A DNA stretch of 64,000 nt from Peribacillus sp044761665 (GCF_044761665.1 NZ_JBIWCW010000008.1:1-64000); one strand, 5' to 3'. Shown: positions 15,777 through 25,957, counted from the stretch's first letter. Numbers and translations: made by a program. Notes: generated by a model from the sequence alone, not told the origin.

Positions 15777-15817
15777 ATGCCTCGCATCACAAAAAAATTG
15801 TGAAGGGAGCAGGAATG

Positions 15818-16753
15818 ATGAAAAAATTATTGACGATGAATGAGCTATCTTTAACTGAAATCGAAACGATCTTAAACGAGGCAGAAGGGTTTGCCAGCGG
15901 TACGTATTGGATGCCCGTGCAGCAGACGATGGTTGCCAACCTTTTCTTTGAACCTAGTACACGGACGAAATCAAGCTTCGAAATGGCTGAAAGAAAATTA
16001 GGTCTTGAGGTCATTCCTTTTGAGGCGGGGACATCATCCATGTTAAAAGGAGAAACCTTATACGACACAGCCAAAACCTTTGAATCGATAGGGGTCCATG
16101 CTCTAATCATCCGTCATGAACAAGACAACTACTTTGATGAATTGAAAGACAAACTACATATCCCCATTATTAATGCCGGGGATGGGTGCGGAAATCATCC
16201 GACACAGTCGCTGCTCGATTTATTGACGATAAAGCAAGAGTTTACTAGTTTTAAAGGTCTGAAAATTTCGATTATTGGGGATGTGAGGCATAGCCGTGTG
16301 GCTAAATCCAATGCAGACGCACTCACTCGTCTAGGTGCAGAAGTTGTATTTTCAGGTCCTCCTGAATGGTTTGACATGAACAATGGCTTGGCGAAATACG
16401 AAGACATCGATCAAGCCATAGCGACATCGGATGTGGTCATGTTGCTCCGGATTCAACATGAAAGGCATAGCGATAAATATGATGTGGGAAATGGGGAGTA
16501 TTTGAAAAGGTTTGGCTTGAATAAGATCCGTGAAAAAACGATGAAACCAAGTGCCATCATCATGCATCCTGCCCCCATTAACCGGGGAGTTGAGATTGAC
16601 AGTGATTTGGTCGAATGCAGCCGCTCAAGAATCTTCAAACAAATGCAAAATGGCGTTTTTATCAGGATGGCCGTGTTAAAAAATGTGCTTGAAAAAAATA
16701 AGGGAGGAATGACTCATGAAAACTGTCATCAAAAATGGAGTATTGCTAGATAA
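15818..16753 (+). CDS. pyrB: Aspartate carbamoyltransferase catalytic chain
   Basis: 311 residues. It condenses carbamoyl phosphate and aspartate to carbamoyl aspartate, the second step of UMP synthesis. Motifs: FFEPSTRTKSSFE (carbamoyl phosphate), KGETLYDT, GDGCGNHPTQSLLDL and HPAPINRGVEI. ATG at 15818 gives the family N-terminus (MKKLLTMNEL), and an in-frame ATG at 15815 is equally possible. No regulatory chain gene is present, as in B. subtilis. The reading frame runs 38 bases into pyrC, giving a short unrelated-looking tail. Confidence 0.95.
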   Translation: MKKLLTMNELSLTEIETILNEAEGFASGTYWMPVQQTMVANLFFEPSTRTKSSFEMAERKLGLEVIPFEAGTSSMLKGETLYDTAKTFESIGVHALIIRHEQDNYFDELKDKLHIPIINAGDGCGNHPTQSLLDLLTIKQEFTSFKGLKISIIGDVRHSRVAKSNADALTRLGAEVVFSGPPEWFDMNNGLAKYEDIDQAIATSDVVMLLRIQHERHSDKYDVGNGEYLKRFGLNKIREKTMKPSAIIMHPAPINRGVEIDSDLVECSRSRIFKQMQNGVFIRMAVLKNVLEKNKGGMTHENCHQKWSIAR

Positions 16754-18002
16754 TGAAAATCAATTCAAGAAAGCAGATATAGAAATCGAGGGAAGAATCA
16801 TCACGAAAATCGGGGAGAACTTGCCAACGGAAAATCATAAGGTAGTAGATGCCAATGGATTACTGATTACAGCAGGATTTATAGATCTTCATGTACATCT
16901 ACGAGAACCGGGGGGTGAACATAAAGAAACCATAGAAACAGGTACACTTGCAGCAGCAAGAGGTGGCTTTACAACAGTAGCGGCCATGCCCAATACAAGA
17001 CCTGTGCCAGACACAATGGAGCATCTTGAAGCGTTGAATAAAAAAATTGAAGAAACGGCACATGTTCGCGTGTTGCCCTATGCTTCGATCACGATTAGAG
17101 AAGCTGGCAAGGAGCTGACTGATTTTTCAGCACTGAAGAAGACAGGGGCATTCGCCTTTACGGATGATGGTGTTGGCATTCAAGAGGCAGGAATGATGCT
17201 TGAGGCGATGAAGCGGGCAGCTGCCATTGATATGGCTGTGGTCGCCCATTGCGAAGATAATAGCTTAATCAATAAAGGCTCCGTTCATGAGGGGAGATTC
17301 TCCAAAGAAAATGGAATCAATGGAATTCCTTCTGTATGCGAAGCTGTACATATTGCCCGTGACATATTGCTTGCGGAAGCGGCAGGCTGCCATTACCACG
17401 TTTGCCATATATCAACGAAAGAATCGGTAAGAACCGTAAGAAACGCTAAACGTGCCGGTATCAAAGTCACTGCGGAAGTGACCCCACATCATCTTTTACT
17501 TTCAGAAGATGATATACCAGGGCTTGATACGAATTATAAAATGAACCCTCCTTTAAGGGGACGCGAAGATCGTGATGCTTTAATCGAAGGCCTGCTTGAT
17601 GGAACCATCGATTTCATAGCAACAGACCATGCTCCTCATAGCGTCGAGGAAAAAGAGCAAAGCATGCAGCTTGCTCCATTCGGAATTGTAGGTCTAGAAA
17701 CAGCCTTCCCGTTGCTTTATACGGAATTGGTCAAAAAAGAAATCATCACTCTGAAACAATTGGTAGACTTCCTGACCATCAAACCAGCTGATTGCTTCTC
17801 ACTTCCATTCGGCCAGCTAAAAGAAGGAGTTTTGGCAGATATCACGTTAATCGATTTGGATGCAGAACAGGTAATCAATAAAGAAGAATTCGCTTCAAAG
17901 GGAAAAAACACACCTTTCCATGACAAGAGATGTCAGGGGTGGCCGGTTATGACAATTTCAGAAGGAAAGTTAGCTTGGGAAAAAGGACGTGTTCAGGGAT
18001 GA
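16716..18002 (+). CDS. pyrC: Dihydroorotase
   Basis: 428 residues, type I amidohydrolase. It cyclises carbamoyl aspartate to dihydroorotate. Metal ligands are visible in DLHVHLREPGG, VVAHCEDNS, YHVCHIST and the catalytic FIATDHAPHS. The start ATG at 16716 is within pyrB, 12 bases after GGGAGG, and it overlaps carA by the ATGA at 17999-18002. Translational coupling along the operon is likely. Confidence 0.97.
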   Translation: MKTVIKNGVLLDNENQFKKADIEIEGRIITKIGENLPTENHKVVDANGLLITAGFIDLHVHLREPGGEHKETIETGTLAAARGGFTTVAAMPNTRPVPDTMEHLEALNKKIEETAHVRVLPYASITIREAGKELTDFSALKKTGAFAFTDDGVGIQEAGMMLEAMKRAAAIDMAVVAHCEDNSLINKGSVHEGRFSKENGINGIPSVCEAVHIARDILLAEAAGCHYHVCHISTKESVRTVRNAKRAGIKVTAEVTPHHLLLSEDDIPGLDTNYKMNPPLRGREDRDALIEGLLDGTIDFIATDHAPHSVEEKEQSMQLAPFGIVGLETAFPLLYTELVKKEIITLKQLVDFLTIKPADCFSLPFGQLKEGVLADITLIDLDAEQVINKEEFASKGKNTPFHDKRCQGWPVMTISEGKLAWEKGRVQG

Positions 18003-19105
18003 AAAGACAGCTTATTTTAGAAGATGGTACGATTTTCATTGGCGAAGGATTCGGTGGAGACGTGGAGAAAATCGGGGAAGTCGTATTTAACACAGGGATG
18101 ACAGGCTATCAAGAAATTTTATCTGATCCATCTTACTGTGGTCAAATTGTTACATTGACATATCCGCTAATTGGAAACTATGGAATCAACCGAGATGATT
18201 TTGAATCGATCAATCCAGCCATAGCGGGATTCGTTGTGAAGGAAACTGCAGAATTTCCTTCTAACTGGCGCAACCAATTATCACTTGATGACTATTTGAA
18301 AATGAAGAATATCCCTGGAATCTCCGGGATTGACACGAGAAAGCTGACAAGAATCATCAGAAAGACAGGTGCTCTCAAAGGGGCGCTCTGTAATATGAAT
18401 AAGAAGGCCGATGAGGTTATTGCCCAGCTTAAAGCAACGGTACTCCCGACCACTCAGGTGAAACAGGTATCTACTAAAACGGCCTACTCAAGTCCAGGTA
18501 GGGGGCCGCGAGTGGTTCTAGTCGACTACGGAATGAAGCATGGTATTTTACGAGAGTTGACGAAACGTGGGTGTGATGTCGTGGTCGTTCCTTATAACAT
18601 CACGGCACAGGAAATCATGAACTATCATCCGGATGGAGTGATGCTGTCCAATGGACCTGGAGACCCAAAAAGCGTTCGGGAAACGTTAGTAATGATCCGG
18701 ACAATCCAGAAAGAAGTCCCACTATTCGGAATATGCCTGGGCCATCAGCTGTTCGCACTTGCAAACGGGGCAGATACAGACAAACTAAAATTCGGTCATC
18801 GCGGATCCAACCATCCAGTAAAGGATCTTCGTACGGGAAAGGTGTCCATTACTTCCCAAAATCATGGCTACACAGTCGAAGCGGATTCAATCGAAAATAC
18901 CGATCTTACCGTTACACATACTGCCTTGAATGATGATACCATCGAAGGTTTACGCCATAAACATTACCCGGCCTTTACGGTTCAGTACCATCCGGAGGCG
19001 TCACCAGGACCGGAAGATGCCAATTATCTTTTCGATGAATTTTTACGGAACGTTGAAGTTGCCACTACAAAGGGGGAAGAAACATGCCAAAACGCACGGA
19101 TATAA
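17999..19105 (+). CDS. pyrAA: Carbamoyl-phosphate synthase small (glutaminase) subunit, pyrimidine-specific
   Basis: 368 residues. The N-terminal CarA domain (LILEDGTIFIGEGFG ... TGYQEIL) is followed by a class I glutamine amidotransferase with nucleophile in FGICLGHQL and the His/Glu pair in QYHPEASPGPED. It supplies ammonia to PyrAB. ATG at 17999 overlaps the pyrC stop. The longer frame to 17930 is inside pyrC and unsupported. Confidence 0.97.
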   Translation: MKRQLILEDGTIFIGEGFGGDVEKIGEVVFNTGMTGYQEILSDPSYCGQIVTLTYPLIGNYGINRDDFESINPAIAGFVVKETAEFPSNWRNQLSLDDYLKMKNIPGISGIDTRKLTRIIRKTGALKGALCNMNKKADEVIAQLKATVLPTTQVKQVSTKTAYSSPGRGPRVVLVDYGMKHGILRELTKRGCDVVVVPYNITAQEIMNYHPDGVMLSNGPGDPKSVRETLVMIRTIQKEVPLFGICLGHQLFALANGADTDKLKFGHRGSNHPVKDLRTGKVSITSQNHGYTVEADSIENTDLTVTHTALNDDTIEGLRHKHYPAFTVQYHPEASPGPEDANYLFDEFLRNVEVATTKGEETCQNARI

Positions 19106-22100
19106 AAAGCATCTTAGTTATTGGTTCTGGTCCAATCGTAATCGGCCAAGCCGCTGAGTTTGATTACGCAGGAACTCAAGCATGCATCGCATTAAAAGAA
19201 GAGGGCTACCGGGTAATACTGATTAACTCAAACCCCGCGACGATCATGACCGACAGTGAAATGGCTGATGCGGTTTATATCGAACCGATCACCCTGGAAT
19301 TTGTCAGTAAAATTATCCGCAAGGAGCGTCCAGATGCCTTGCTTCCGACTTTGGGCGGACAGACAGGATTGAATATGGCCGTAGAATTGGCCAATGCGGG
19401 AATATTGGAAGAATGTAACGTCCAGATTCTGGGTACGAAACTTTCTGCCATCCAACAAGCGGAAGACAGGGATTTGTTCCGCACGTTAATGAATGAACTA
19501 GATGAGCCGGTTCCAGATAGCGACATTATACATAATTTAGATGAGGCCTATGCGTTCGTGGAGCGAGTCGGCTATCCAGTCATCGTTCGTCCAGCATTCA
19601 CATTGGGTGGAACAGGAGGCGGGATTTGTGAAGACGAAGAGCAGTTGATCGAGATTGTTGAAGGCGGCTTGAAAAGCAGTCCTGTCCACCAATGCCTGCT
19701 TGAGAAGAGCATTGCCGGTTTTAAAGAAGTGGAATATGAAGTGATGCGAGACTCCAATGATAATGCGATAGTCGTATGTAATATGGAGAACTTCGATCCA
19801 GTCGGTGTACATACAGGTGATTCGATTGTTGCGGCACCAAGTCAAACGCTAAGTGACCGAGAGTACCAAATGCTTAGGAACACTTCATTGAAAATCATTC
19901 GTGCCTTGAAAATCGAGGGTGGTTGTAATGTTCAGCTGGCCCTTGATCCAAATAGCTACCAATACTATGTCATTGAAGTCAATCCACGGGTAAGCCGCTC
20001 TTCGGCACTCGCATCGAAAGCGACAGGCTATCCGATTGCCAAACTTGCAGCTAAGATTGCAGTCGGTTTGACGCTAGATGAAATGATGAACCCGGTTACA
20101 GGCAAAACGTATGCCAGCTTCGAACCGGCGCTAGATTATGTCGTCACGAAAATTCCTCGTTGGCCGTTCGATAAATTTGAAAGTGCCAACCGTAGACTCG
20201 GCACGCAAATGAAGGCAACCGGAGAAGTCATGGCGATTGGCCGAACATTCGAGGAATCGATACTTAAAGCTGTTCGTTCCCTTGAAGCTGGACTATATCA
20301 CCTCGAGTTGAGTGAGAATTTCAATGATGAATTAATTGAAAAAAGAATCCGGAAAGCGGGAGATGAACGGTTATTCTATATCGGTGAGGCATTAAGAAGA
20401 GGAAAAACGATTGAAACCATTCACGAATGGAGCCAAATCGATTTATTCTTCCTTCATAAACTGAAGAAAATCATCGACTTTGAAAAAGAGCTACGTACTC
20501 ATATTTATGACATGGAAGTCCTGCAGAAGGCTAAAGAGCTTGGCTTTTCCGACAAAACCATTTCGGAAATCTGGGAAGTCGCTGAGATCAATGTATATGA
20601 ATATCGAAAACAGCATGGAATCATACCAGTCTATAAAATGGTTGATACGTGTGCCGCAGAATTCGAATCGGAAACACCGTATTTTTATGGAACGTATGAA
20701 GAGGAAAACGAATCGGTGGTTACGGATAAAAAGAGCGTCATCGTGCTGGGATCTGGTCCGATCCGAATTGGTCAAGGTGTAGAATTCGACTATGCGACCG
20801 TACATTCCGTGTGGGCCATTAAAGAAGCGGGCTATGAAGCAATCATCATCAATAATAATCCTGAAACGGTATCAACAGATTTCAGTATTTCCGATAAGCT
20901 TTACTTCGAGCCATTGACACTTGAAGATGTGATGCATGTCATCGACCTGGAGAAGCCGGAAGGGGTCATCGTACAATTTGGTGGACAGACAGCGATCAAT
21001 CTTGCAGACGGACTGGTCGAACGAGGCGTGAAAATTCTCGGTACTTCCCTTGAAGACCTAGATCGTGCAGAGAATCGAAATAAGTTCGAGCATGCCCTCC
21101 AAGAAATGGGCATTCCCCAACCGAAAGGGAAAACGGCCACGTCCGTTGAAGAAGCGATCATCATTGCTGAAGATATTGGGTACCCCGTTTTAGTAAGGCC
21201 TTCCTATGTACTTGGGGGAAGGGCGATGGAAATTGTCTACAAACAGGAAGAGTTGCTTCATTACATGAAAAATGCGGTGAAAATCAATCCGGAACATCCG
21301 GTATTGATTGATCGGTATCTAACGGGTAAGGAAGTGGAGGTTGATGGTATTTCGGATGGAAGGCATGTCGTCATACCAGGAATCATGGAACACATCGAAC
21401 GGGCAGGCGTTCACTCGGGCGATTCGATTGCCGTCTATCCGGCTCAAAGCCTAACGGTAAAGCAAAAAGAAGTGATCATCGATTACACGACCAGATTGGC
21501 AAAGGGATTGAATATTATCGGTCTGTTAAATATCCAATATGTCATCAGTAATGATGAAGTGTATGTCATCGAAGTGAATCCACGTTCAAGCCGTACAGTT
21601 CCGTTCTTAAGCAAAATTACGAACGTACCGATGGCGAATTTGGCCACTAAAGTGATTCTAGGCCAATCGCTTGAAAGTCAAGGGTATCAATCCGGAATGG
21701 TTCCCGAACAAAGCGGGGTTTATGTAAAAGTGCCTGTCTTCTCATTTGCTAAACTAAGAGGAGTGGACATTTCACTCGGGCCAGAAATGAAGTCGACGGG
21801 CGAAGTCATGGGGAAAGATAGCACGCTTGAAAAGGCTCTGTACAAAGGACTTGTCGCTTGTGGCTTCACCATACAAAGTCACGGAACGGTCTTGTTAACC
21901 ATATCGGATAAAGATAAGCGGGAAGCACTTCAATTAGCTAGACGCTTTCATAACATCGGCTTCAAGCTAATCGCTACAAGCGGAACGGCCGTCATGCTGG
22001 AGGAATCAGGCATTCCAACGGGTGTCGTAGGAAAAATTGGTGAAGAAGGCAGGAACCTGCTGGATGTCATCCGTCACGGCGAAGCCCAGTTCGTCATCAA

Positions 22101-22290
22101 TACATTGACAAAAGGGAAGCAACCGGAAAGGGATGGGTTCAGGATCAGACGTGAATCGGTTGAAAATGGAGTTACCTGCCTGACATCATTGGATACGGCA
22201 GAAGCCATTTTAAGAGTGATCGAATCCATGACATTCTCGACGGAAGCCATGGGAAAGACGAAAAAAAGTCGTGAGGTGAGCTATACATGA
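19084..22290 (+). CDS. pyrAB: Carbamoyl-phosphate synthase large subunit, pyrimidine-specific
   Basis: 1068 residues with the duplicated ATP-grasp architecture. Two homologous halves begin with IKSILVIGSGPIVIGQ and KSVIVLGSGPIRIGQG, each with a glycine-rich loop (LGGTGGGI and LGGRAMEI). The C-terminal MGS-like allosteric domain (from about residue 930) ends the protein. It forms carbamoyl phosphate with PyrAA. Slightly shorter than the E. coli CarB, as usual for the Bacillus pyrimidine enzyme. It overlaps pyrAA by 22 bases and pyrK by 4. Confidence 0.97.
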   Translation: MPKRTDIKSILVIGSGPIVIGQAAEFDYAGTQACIALKEEGYRVILINSNPATIMTDSEMADAVYIEPITLEFVSKIIRKERPDALLPTLGGQTGLNMAVELANAGILEECNVQILGTKLSAIQQAEDRDLFRTLMNELDEPVPDSDIIHNLDEAYAFVERVGYPVIVRPAFTLGGTGGGICEDEEQLIEIVEGGLKSSPVHQCLLEKSIAGFKEVEYEVMRDSNDNAIVVCNMENFDPVGVHTGDSIVAAPSQTLSDREYQMLRNTSLKIIRALKIEGGCNVQLALDPNSYQYYVIEVNPRVSRSSALASKATGYPIAKLAAKIAVGLTLDEMMNPVTGKTYASFEPALDYVVTKIPRWPFDKFESANRRLGTQMKATGEVMAIGRTFEESILKAVRSLEAGLYHLELSENFNDELIEKRIRKAGDERLFYIGEALRRGKTIETIHEWSQIDLFFLHKLKKIIDFEKELRTHIYDMEVLQKAKELGFSDKTISEIWEVAEINVYEYRKQHGIIPVYKMVDTCAAEFESETPYFYGTYEEENESVVTDKKSVIVLGSGPIRIGQGVEFDYATVHSVWAIKEAGYEAIIINNNPETVSTDFSISDKLYFEPLTLEDVMHVIDLEKPEGVIVQFGGQTAINLADGLVERGVKILGTSLEDLDRAENRNKFEHALQEMGIPQPKGKTATSVEEAIIIAEDIGYPVLVRPSYVLGGRAMEIVYKQEELLHYMKNAVKINPEHPVLIDRYLTGKEVEVDGISDGRHVVIPGIMEHIERAGVHSGDSIAVYPAQSLTVKQKEVIIDYTTRLAKGLNIIGLLNIQYVISNDEVYVIEVNPRSSRTVPFLSKITNVPMANLATKVILGQSLESQGYQSGMVPEQSGVYVKVPVFSFAKLRGVDISLGPEMKSTGEVMGKDSTLEKALYKGLVACGFTIQSHGTVLLTISDKDKREALQLARRFHNIGFKLIATSGTAVMLEESGIPTGVVGKIGEEGRNLLDVIRHGEAQFVINTLTKGKQPERDGFRIRRESVENGVTCLTSLDTAEAILRVIESMTFSTEAMGKTKKSREVSYT

Positions 22291-23066
22291 TCAAGAAGGA
22301 AACAATGAAGGTGTTGACACATAAAGAACTGGCTCCATCTATCTTTGAACTGACCCTACAAGGTGAGTTAGTTTCTGAAATGAAGCAGCCGGGCCAATTT
22401 GTCCAAATTAAACCGACGGAAGGTACCGAGCCACTGCTAAGACGCCCGATTTCGATTTCTTCTTACAATAAAAGCAAAAAGGAATTCACGATGATTTACA
22501 GGGCTGAAGGGAAGGGAACAACATTATTGTCCCAGCGGAAGCAGATGGAAGGGGTGGATATTCTCGGTCCACTTGGCAACGGCTTTCCGGTTGATGAAGC
22601 GAAAGCTGGAGAGACTGCATTGTTGGTCGGTGGGGGGATAGGTGTCCCTCCCCTGTTCCAGCTCTCAAAAATGCTGGTTGCCAGAGGAGTCAGGGTCATA
22701 CATGTACTTGGTTTCCAAACGAAGGCTGCCGTTTTTTATGAAGAAGAGTTTAGAGAATTAGGAGATACATATATTGCGACAGCGGATGGAACATATGGGA
22801 CAAAAGGATTCGTGACGACCGTACTCGAAAAGATAGGAACGGAATTTGAAACGATTTTCTCCTGCGGACCGACGCCGATGTTGAAGGCGTTGGAAGCGGG
22901 GTATCGCGACAAAAAGCTTTATCTGTCGCTTGAGGAAAGAATGGGCTGCGGGATTGGTGCTTGTTTTGCCTGCGTATGTCACACAGCGGATGATCCGGAA
23001 GGCTTCAGTTATAAGAAGGTTTGCAGTGACGGACCCGTATTTCGTTCAGGAGAGGTGGTACTATGA
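22287..23066 (+). CDS. pyrK: Dihydroorotate dehydrogenase electron transfer subunit
   Basis: 259 residues. An FAD domain (PLLRRPISISSYNK), an NAD-binding domain (LVGGGIGVPPLFQL) and a 2Fe-2S cluster near the C-terminus (ERMGCGIGACFACVCH ... VCSDGPVF) give four cysteine ligands. It passes electrons from dihydroorotate oxidation by PyrD to NAD. ATG at 22287 overlaps the pyrAB stop, and its own stop overlaps pyrD (ATGA). Confidence 0.96.
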   Translation: MIKKETMKVLTHKELAPSIFELTLQGELVSEMKQPGQFVQIKPTEGTEPLLRRPISISSYNKSKKEFTMIYRAEGKGTTLLSQRKQMEGVDILGPLGNGFPVDEAKAGETALLVGGGIGVPPLFQLSKMLVARGVRVIHVLGFQTKAAVFYEEEFRELGDTYIATADGTYGTKGFVTTVLEKIGTEFETIFSCGPTPMLKALEAGYRDKKLYLSLEERMGCGIGACFACVCHTADDPEGFSYKKVCSDGPVFRSGEVVL

Positions 23067-24004
23067 GCAAATTATCGGTAGAACTACCTGGTTTACATTT
23101 GAAGAATCCGGTCATGCCAGCTTCAGGCTGTTTTGGATTCGGGCGTGAATATAGCCAGTTCTTTGATTTGGATATATTGGGAGCCATCATGATTAAAGCG
23201 ACAACACCCGAACCCCGTTTTGGCAATCCGACACCTCGTGTCGCCGAAACTTCTTCTGGCATGTTGAATGCAATCGGGTTGCAAAACCCAGGTCTGGATA
23301 AAGTCATCCATGAAGAATTGGCCTGGCTCAATAAATATGATGTGCCGATCATCGCAAACATTGCTGGATCCCATATAGCCGATTATGTGAAAGTTGCCCG
23401 GGACATAAGCAAGTCGGGGAATGTGGCGGCACTTGAATTGAATATCTCCTGCCCGAATGTGAAAGAAGGAGGCATCGCTTTTGGGACGATTCCTGAAGTT
23501 GCAAAGGAAGTAACCAAGGCAGTCAAGGAAGTTTCCTCGGTCCCGGTTTATGTTAAACTTTCTCCGAATGTCAGTGATATAGTGGCCATGGCTAGGGCGG
23601 TTGAAGAAGGCGGTGCCGATGGACTGACGATGATAAATACGTTAATCGGCATGCGCTTGGATCTAAAAACGGGTCAGCCGATCCTTTCAAATAAGACGGG
23701 TGGATTATCCGGTCCTGCCATTAAACCAGTCGCACTTAGGCTGATTTATGAAGTGAGCCAGCAAGTTTCGATTCCTATCATCGGTATGGGTGGCATCAAT
23801 TGTGCAGAGGATGTCATTGAATTTTTCTATGCAGGTGCAAGCGCAGTTGCGGTGGGAACTGCAAATTTCATAGATCCGTTTATTTGCCCGACGATCATTG
23901 AAGATTTGCCAAGATTATTGGATGAGTTGGGATTTGACCATATATCACAATGTACCGGAAGGAGCTGGAATAAAAATGAAGCAATCCTTAATCATCGCGC
24001 TTGA
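23063..24004 (+). CDS. pyrD: Dihydroorotate dehydrogenase, catalytic subunit (class 1B)
   Basis: 313 residues, FMN TIM barrel that oxidises dihydroorotate to orotate. The catalytic cysteine is in LNISCPNVKEGG, the class 1 hallmark. FMN contacts include NKTGGLSGPAIKP and GMGGINCAEDVIEF. Pairing with PyrK makes it the NAD-dependent 1B type. It overlaps pyrF by 29 bases. Confidence 0.96.
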   Translation: MSKLSVELPGLHLKNPVMPASGCFGFGREYSQFFDLDILGAIMIKATTPEPRFGNPTPRVAETSSGMLNAIGLQNPGLDKVIHEELAWLNKYDVPIIANIAGSHIADYVKVARDISKSGNVAALELNISCPNVKEGGIAFGTIPEVAKEVTKAVKEVSSVPVYVKLSPNVSDIVAMARAVEEGGADGLTMINTLIGMRLDLKTGQPILSNKTGGLSGPAIKPVALRLIYEVSQQVSIPIIGMGGINCAEDVIEFFYAGASAVAVGTANFIDPFICPTIIEDLPRLLDELGFDHISQCTGRSWNKNEAILNHRA

Positions 24005-24692
24005 TTTTCCTGATCTGATTGAAACAAAGCGATTTTTACAACCATTTCAAACTGAGAAACTGGCAGTTAAAATCGGGATGGAGCTTTTTTATCAGAATGG
24101 GCCGACCATCATTTCGTATGTGAAAGAACAAGGTCATGATATATTTCTAGATTTAAAACTTCATGATATTCCTAATACGGTCAAAATGGCAATGAGGGGG
24201 CTTGCACAATTAGAAGTGGATATGGTCAATGTCCATGCGGCTGGCGGTCACAGAATGATGGAAGCTGCGCTTGAAGGGCTGGAAAGTGGTACAGCTGCCG
24301 GGAAAAACCGCCCGATAGCTATTGGGGTGACACAACTGACAAGTACCTCGCAGGAACAGATGAATCTGGAACAAAACATCACCGGAACGCTTGAGGATTC
24401 AGTAATACACTATGCAAAGCTTACACACGACGCCGGCCTTGACGGCGTTGTCTGCTCGACGCATGAAGTAAGAAGAATCCATGAACACATCAGCGACCAA
24501 TTTATGACGGTCACGCCAGGCATCCGTAATGCAGGTGGGCCAACACATGATCAACACAGAATAGCCACTCCTGAGCAGGCAAGGGCCATGGGAGCCGACG
24601 CAATCGTTGTAGGAAGAGCGATCACATCAGCAAAAGATCCATTACAAGCATATGTAGATATGAAAGCAACTTGGGGGGGAATTCGATGTTAA
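23976..24692 (+). CDS. pyrF: Orotidine 5'-phosphate decarboxylase
   Basis: 238 residues, TIM barrel that converts OMP to UMP. The catalytic array is DLKLHDIPNT. IIALDFPD opens the first strand, and MGADAIVVGRAI binds phosphate. ATG at 23976, five bases after AAGGAGCTGGAAT, is preferred over the frame extension to 23898, which lies wholly in pyrD. Confidence 0.96.
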   Translation: MKQSLIIALDFPDLIETKRFLQPFQTEKLAVKIGMELFYQNGPTIISYVKEQGHDIFLDLKLHDIPNTVKMAMRGLAQLEVDMVNVHAAGGHRMMEAALEGLESGTAAGKNRPIAIGVTQLTSTSQEQMNLEQNITGTLEDSVIHYAKLTHDAGLDGVVCSTHEVRRIHEHISDQFMTVTPGIRNAGGPTHDQHRIATPEQARAMGADAIVVGRAITSAKDPLQAYVDMKATWGGIRC

Positions 24693-25321
24693 ACCAAATA
24701 ATTGCAGAACGACTTTTAGAAATCAAAGCGGTGTACCTTCAGCCTAATGATCCATTCATGTGGGCATCTGGAATCAAATCCCCCATTTATTGCGATAATC
24801 GTTTGACCCTTTCCTATCCAGCGGTTCGGAATGAAATCGCCGATGGCTTGAAAGGATTGATCAAACAGAACTTCCCGGATGCTGAGCTAATCGCTGGCAC
24901 CGCAACAGCTGGAATTCCTCATGCCGCCTGGGTGAGTGATAAATTGGAGGCGCCGATGTGTTATGTCCGTTCGAAAGCAAAGGGACATGGTAAGGGCAAT
25001 CAAATCGAGGGTCGTGCATTGCCTGGTCAAAAAGTGGTAGTGGTTGAGGATTTAATATCAACAGGCGGGAGCGTCATAACAGCTGTCGACGCTCTTAGAA
25101 AAGCAGGATGCGAGGTCCTTGGGGTGGTTTCGATCTTTACATACGAATTAGAAAAGGGAAAAGAAAAATTAGCCGAAGAAGGCATCACGAACTTTTCCTT
25201 AAGTGATTATTCAACATTGATAAAGGTGGCGAACGATAAAGGCTATATTACCGGGGTAGAACTGGAAAAGTTAAAAAAGTGGCGTGAAAATCCAGAAGAT
25301 TCCGCATGGATTTCGACATGA
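24686..25321 (+). CDS. pyrE: Orotate phosphoribosyltransferase
   Basis: 211 residues. It adds PRPP to orotate giving OMP, and is the last gene of the operon. The PRPP loop is VVVVEDLISTGGSV, and the catalytic loop region KAKGHGKGNQIEG is intact. ATG at 24686 overlaps the end of pyrF and follows a G-run as ribosome site. In B. subtilis a cysH sulfur operon follows; here it does not. Confidence 0.96.
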   Translation: MLNQIIAERLLEIKAVYLQPNDPFMWASGIKSPIYCDNRLTLSYPAVRNEIADGLKGLIKQNFPDAELIAGTATAGIPHAAWVSDKLEAPMCYVRSKAKGHGKGNQIEGRALPGQKVVVVEDLISTGGSVITAVDALRKAGCEVLGVVSIFTYELEKGKEKLAEEGITNFSLSDYSTLIKVANDKGYITGVELEKLKKWRENPEDSAWIST

Positions 25322-25465
25322 GCTGAGTATCTTGTAAAGCATTTGAGAGTACAAATCCCTGTATTCTCTACGGAGTATGGGCTTTGATTTACTTTTTTTA
25401 AAGGATAAACCTTGCTAATAGAGAATGAGTAAGTAACAGATTCTTAAAAAGGAGTAGAAAACATT

Positions 25466-25915
25466 TTGAAAAGTAAGCATGTATTCACATTTGTGATACT
25501 CGTTCAGATACTCCTCATTTATCCTGATCAATCATTGGCCAAATGGGCACATTCATTTGTGGTATGGGATGGATACATCTACGTGATAAAGGAAAATGAA
25601 ATTGACAATACAGGTAAAGAAATAGGGGAAGTGACTTCTTACTCTGATGTAGAAGGGACGTATTCGGGTAATTTTTCTAACACTTACGAGAAAGGGACAA
25701 AATACTACTCTATAAAAGGAGTGAGTACGGATGAATCGATTGCCGTCCAATCTGGAGAAGGTACCTACCTACAGGCTGTAAGGGAAGGGAAATATGAAGA
25801 GGAAGGTTTCTTTTCTATAATACGAGGCGTCAGTATAATCATATTCGGTATCATGGTAGGTTGTTTGATTGTAGTTCCTATAATCCACAAGATGAATCGA
25901 AGGATTTGGAAATGA
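25466..25915 (+). CDS. Small exported protein with C-terminal membrane anchor, unknown function
   Basis: 149 residues. Residues 1-25 form a signal peptide (charged start, hydrophobic core, likely cleavage near SLA-KWAHSF). The middle part is about 90 residues, polar and Tyr/Gly-rich (SYSDVEGTYSGNFSNTYEKG). Residues 117-140 form a transmembrane helix followed by a positive tail, so the middle would face outside. Start TTG at 25466 after AAGGAG. Similar exported proteins exist in other Bacillus species, from memory, without known role. A MITE-like repeat follows it. Confidence 0.75.
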   Translation: MKSKHVFTFVILVQILLIYPDQSLAKWAHSFVVWDGYIYVIKENEIDNTGKEIGEVTSYSDVEGTYSGNFSNTYEKGTKYYSIKGVSTDESIAVQSGEGTYLQAVREGKYEEEGFFSIIRGVSIIIFGIMVGCLIVVPIIHKMNRRIWK

Positions 25916-25957
25916 TGGATACGTTCAGTTGGGATTTAAGGGTTTATTATAAAAAAA

